Below are positions 6,079-7,938 of a stretch of DNA of 7,938 nucleotides, one piece after another (position 1 is the stretch's first letter; the number at the start of each line of letters is the position of its first letter). Both the position numbers and the translations under genes were made by a program. The notes beneath the pieces are model-generated. The model made no database searches. It was not told the DNA's origin and worked only from the letters and a program-made list of their open reading frames with translations. This stretch comes from Chloroflexota bacterium (lineage in GTDB: Bacteria > Chloroflexota > Anaerolineae > Promineifilales > Promineifilaceae), in contig JAHEEY010000215.1 of the NCBI GenBank assembly GCA_024640485.1, positions 1 through 7,938 on the forward strand, in the 5' to 3' direction.

Positions 6079-6099
6079 GTCAGGATGAGAGAGTTTTTT
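6066..6099 (+). terminator. Intrinsic terminator of the valS T-box leader
   Basis: CTCTCTCGTCCT (6066-6077) pairs with AGGATGAGAGAG (6082-6093): 12 bp with one G-U pair and a TGTC loop, followed directly by six T residues (6094-6099), then GTTTT. It should end transcription when tRNA-Val is charged and give way to the antiterminator when it is not. Confidence 0.95.
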
Positions 6100-6190
6100 G
6101 TTTTGGCCTGCAGATGCCGATTACAAGCTGAGGCTTCGAACGTTCGCAGGTAGACGGCGACATTGCTGATAGTTGAGGAAAGTACAAATC

Positions 6191-7938
6191 ATGAGTGAAA
6201 TGCCCAAAGCATACGATTTTGAAAGCACCGAACAACGGCTGTACAGCTGGTGGGAAGAAAACGGCTGGTTCAAACCAGAGGCGCGTCCCGACGATGCCGA
6301 TCCATTTGTCATCTCTATTCCGCCGCCAAACGTCACGGGCGAGCTGCATATGGGCCACGCGATGTTTGTGGCTCTAGAGGACTTGATGATCCGACGGGCT
6401 CGAATGCAGGGCAAAGCGGCATTGTGGGTGCCAGGCGTGGATCATGCCGGGATCGCCACCCAGCTTCAGGTTGAAAAAATGCTGAGACGGGAAGGGACGT
6501 CACGAGTCGAGATCGGCCGTGAAGCGTTCCTGGAACGCACCTGGGCATGGAAGGAGAAATACGGCGACCACATCACCAATCAGCTGCGCCATCTGGGCGC
6601 GTCGTGTGATTGGGATAGGGAGCGGTTTACCCTGGATGAAGGGCTGTCAAAGGCGGTGCGAGAAGCGTTCGTGCGGATGTACCGGATGGGGCTGATTTAC
6701 CAAGCCGAGTATCTGGTGAATTGGTCGCCGGGGCTGCAGACGGCAGTGTCTGACCTGGAAGTTGAATACCAGGAAGAGCCGGGCCACATGTATCAGTTCA
6801 ACTACCCGATCAAAGGGGGCGGCTTTATACCTGTGGCGACCACCCGGCCCGAGACGATCCTGGGCGATACGGCAGTGGCGGTGCATCCAGATGATGAGCG
6901 ATACGCGGACCTGGTGGGCAAGACGGTGTTGGTGCCGATGCTGAACCGGGAGATCCCGATTATCGCCGACGAGTACGTGGAGATGGGATTCGGCACTGGG
7001 GCGCTGAAAGTCACACCGGGGCATGATCCTAACGACTTCGAGATTGGCAAACGGCACGGGTTGGCAATCATCAATGTGATGAACAAAGACGCCACCATGT
7101 CGGCGGCGGCTGGCCCGTACGCCGGACTAGATCGGTTCGAGTGCCGGCAGAAACTGTGGGCGGATATGGAAGCTGCCGGACTGACCATCAAGATAGAGGA
7201 CCACATCATCAGCGTGCCTAGAAGCCAGCGGGGCGGCGAGATCATCGAGCCGCTGGTGAGCAAGCAGTGGTTCGTGGACGCGGAACCAATGGCAAAAATG
7301 GGGCTGGCGGCTGTCCACAGCGGGCGCATCAAAATCGTCCCTGACCGCTTCGAAAAGGTGTGGGACAACTGGCTGGAGAACATCCGGCCCTGGTGCATCA
7401 GCCGGCAGCTGTGGTGGGGACACCGCATCCCGGTGTGGTACTGCGACGCCTGCGATCACCTCACAGTGGCCCGTGAAGACCCGGACAGCTGCCAGGGCTG
7501 CGGCAGCACTGGTATCACGCAGGATCCAGATGTGTTGGATACCTGGTTCAGCAGCGGTCTGTGGCCCTTCTCAACCCTGGGATGGCCGGAGCAGACGGCA
7601 GACCTGGCCCGGTTCTATCCAACTGACGTGATGGAGACCGGCTATGATATCTTGTTCTTTTGGGTTGCCCGGATGGTGATGTCAGCGGCCCTGTTCACCA
7701 ACGACATCCCATTCCACACCGTCTATCTCCACGGCTTGATTGAAGCCCCGAACGGGGCAAAGATGAGCAAGACGTCGGGCAATGTGACGGATCCGTTGGA
7801 CGTTATCGCCGAGTACGGCACTGATGCGCTGCGCTTCACGATTTTGACCAGCGGCACGCCGGGAAACAATCTGAACCTATCGCTGCCCAGGATCGCCAGC
7901 AATCGGAATTTTGCCAACAAGATTTGGAACCTGACCCG
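6191..7938 (+). CDS. valS: Valyl-tRNA synthetase, N-terminal 582 residues (3' end outside window)
   Basis: The frame is open from ATG 6191 to the window edge. ValRS attaches valine to tRNA-Val in the cytoplasm and edits mischarged threonine. Visible class I features: PPPNVTGELHMGH with the HIGH-type signature at residues 53-56; PGVDHAGIATQ; the CP1 editing domain with ATTRPETILGDTAVAVHP and TPGHDPNDFEIGKRHGL; a zinc ribbon with Cys418, Cys421, Cys434 and Cys437; DVLDTWFSSGLWPFSTLGWP; DVMETGYDILFFWVARM; and KMSKTSGN at 524-531. The window stops just after the KMSKS region, so the anticodon-binding domain and C-terminal coiled coil are missing. GAGG lies 12 nt before the ATG, a slightly long spacing, but the N-terminus (PKAYDFESTEQRLYSWWEENG) matches the family. 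Expression is controlled by the T-box leader directly upstream. NWSPGLQTAVSDLEVEY lacks the cysteines some ValRS have there. The identification is secure. Confidence 0.97.
   Translation, partial: MSEMPKAYDFESTEQRLYSWWEENGWFKPEARPDDADPFVISIPPPNVTGELHMGHAMFVALEDLMIRRARMQGKAALWVPGVDHAGIATQLQVEKMLRREGTSRVEIGREAFLERTWAWKEKYGDHITNQLRHLGASCDWDRERFTLDEGLSKAVREAFVRMYRMGLIYQAEYLVNWSPGLQTAVSDLEVEYQEEPGHMYQFNYPIKGGGFIPVATTRPETILGDTAVAVHPDDERYADLVGKTVLVPMLNREIPIIADEYVEMGFGTGALKVTPGHDPNDFEIGKRHGLAIINVMNKDATMSAAAGPYAGLDRFECRQKLWADMEAAGLTIKIEDHIISVPRSQRGGEIIEPLVSKQWFVDAEPMAKMGLAAVHSGRIKIVPDRFEKVWDNWLENIRPWCISRQLWWGHRIPVWYCDACDHLTVAREDPDSCQGCGSTGITQDPDVLDTWFSSGLWPFSTLGWPEQTADLARFYPTDVMETGYDILFFWVARMVMSAALFTNDIPFHTVYLHGLIEAPNGAKMSKTSGNVTDPLDVIAEYGTDALRFTILTSGTPGNNLNLSLPRIASNRNFANKIWNLT

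Larger units (their letters stand above)
5840..6099 (+). promoter_or_regulatory. T-box riboswitch (valine-specific) controlling valS
   Basis: This tRNA-sensing leader regulates valS by transcription antitermination. Stem I is built from CTGAT/ATCAG (5851-5855/5974-5978), a kink-turn-like GA pair, ATGGA/TCCAT (5865-5869/5952-5956), a specifier loop, GGTGAG/CTCGCC (5877-5882/5938-5943), CTGCC/GGaCAG (5886-5890/5931-5936) and a distal GCGCC/GGCGC hairpin preceded by the conserved AGAGAG (5895-5900). The specifier loop shows AGTA (5873-5876) opposite GAA (5944-5946), followed by A and the GTC triplet at 5948-5950, a valine codon. A hairpin with a GAGA tetraloop (5980-5993) and a TCAGC/GCTGA stem (5993-5997/6006-6010) occupy the stem II region. 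Stem III is GCGGC/GCCGC (6022-6026/6032-6036). The T-box, antiterminator and terminator follow. The specifier, the tRNA-Val-compatible UGGU bulge and the downstream gene all agree. Confidence 0.95.

Noticed and set aside
6647..7428. Minus-strand open frames of up to 208 codons inside valS
   Set aside because: They are antisense shadows of a clear valyl-tRNA synthetase and their translations have no protein-like motifs.

Overview
The window looks like ordinary chromosomal DNA from a GC-rich, non-proteobacterial bacterium. Three signs suggest a Gram-positive-like or Chloroflexota-type organism: a full-length T-box riboswitch in front of a valyl-tRNA synthetase gene, a zinc-ribbon/single-TM/beta-domain surface protein, and a trimethylamine/histamine dehydrogenase-family flavoenzyme. 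Chloroflexota is my best guess. It rests on gene-family distribution only, not on a phylogenetic marker. No mobile element, CRISPR array, tRNA or rRNA is visible.

Layout: (1) Positions 1-410, + strand: the 3' end of a cyclophilin-type peptidyl-prolyl isomerase gene. After 54 bp comes a complete membrane glycosyl-1-phosphate transferase of the WecA/TagO/MraY superfamily (465-1460), probably co-transcribed. (2) Positions 1461-1596: a convergent gap with a strong hairpin terminator. (3) Positions 1597-3189, - strand: a 530-residue membrane-anchored protein with a cytoplasmic double-CxxC zinc ribbon, one TM helix, a ZU5-like beta domain, an unassigned middle and a YfaP/DUF2135-like C-terminal domain. 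A gene-free stretch of about 425 bp upstream holds a predicted promoter, a leader of about 200 nt with a hairpin, and a 9-bp direct repeat. (4) Positions 3616-5685, - strand: a 689-residue flavin/iron-sulfur amine dehydrogenase. It keeps the cysteine for covalent FMN, the 4Fe-4S cysteines and the catalytic Tyr/His/Asp, but two of the three aromatic cage residues of trimethylamine dehydrogenase are acidic (Glu68, Asp361). This resembles histamine dehydrogenase more than trimethylamine dehydrogenase. (5) Positions 5803-6190, + strand: a strong promoter, then a canonical valine T-box leader (GUC specifier, T-box sequence, antiterminator, intrinsic terminator). (6) Positions 6191-7938: the first 582 codons of valS, running off the window.

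The best-supported regulatory circuit is valS control. Uncharged tRNA-Val (anticodon GAC) should pair with the GUC specifier and with the UGGU bulge, stabilise the antiterminator and let transcription reach valS. The other genes have no obvious shared pathway. I see no convincing undescribed multi-gene system here. The points most worth a second look are the altered active site of the amine dehydrogenase, the T-box details, and the architecture and leader of the zinc-ribbon surface protein.
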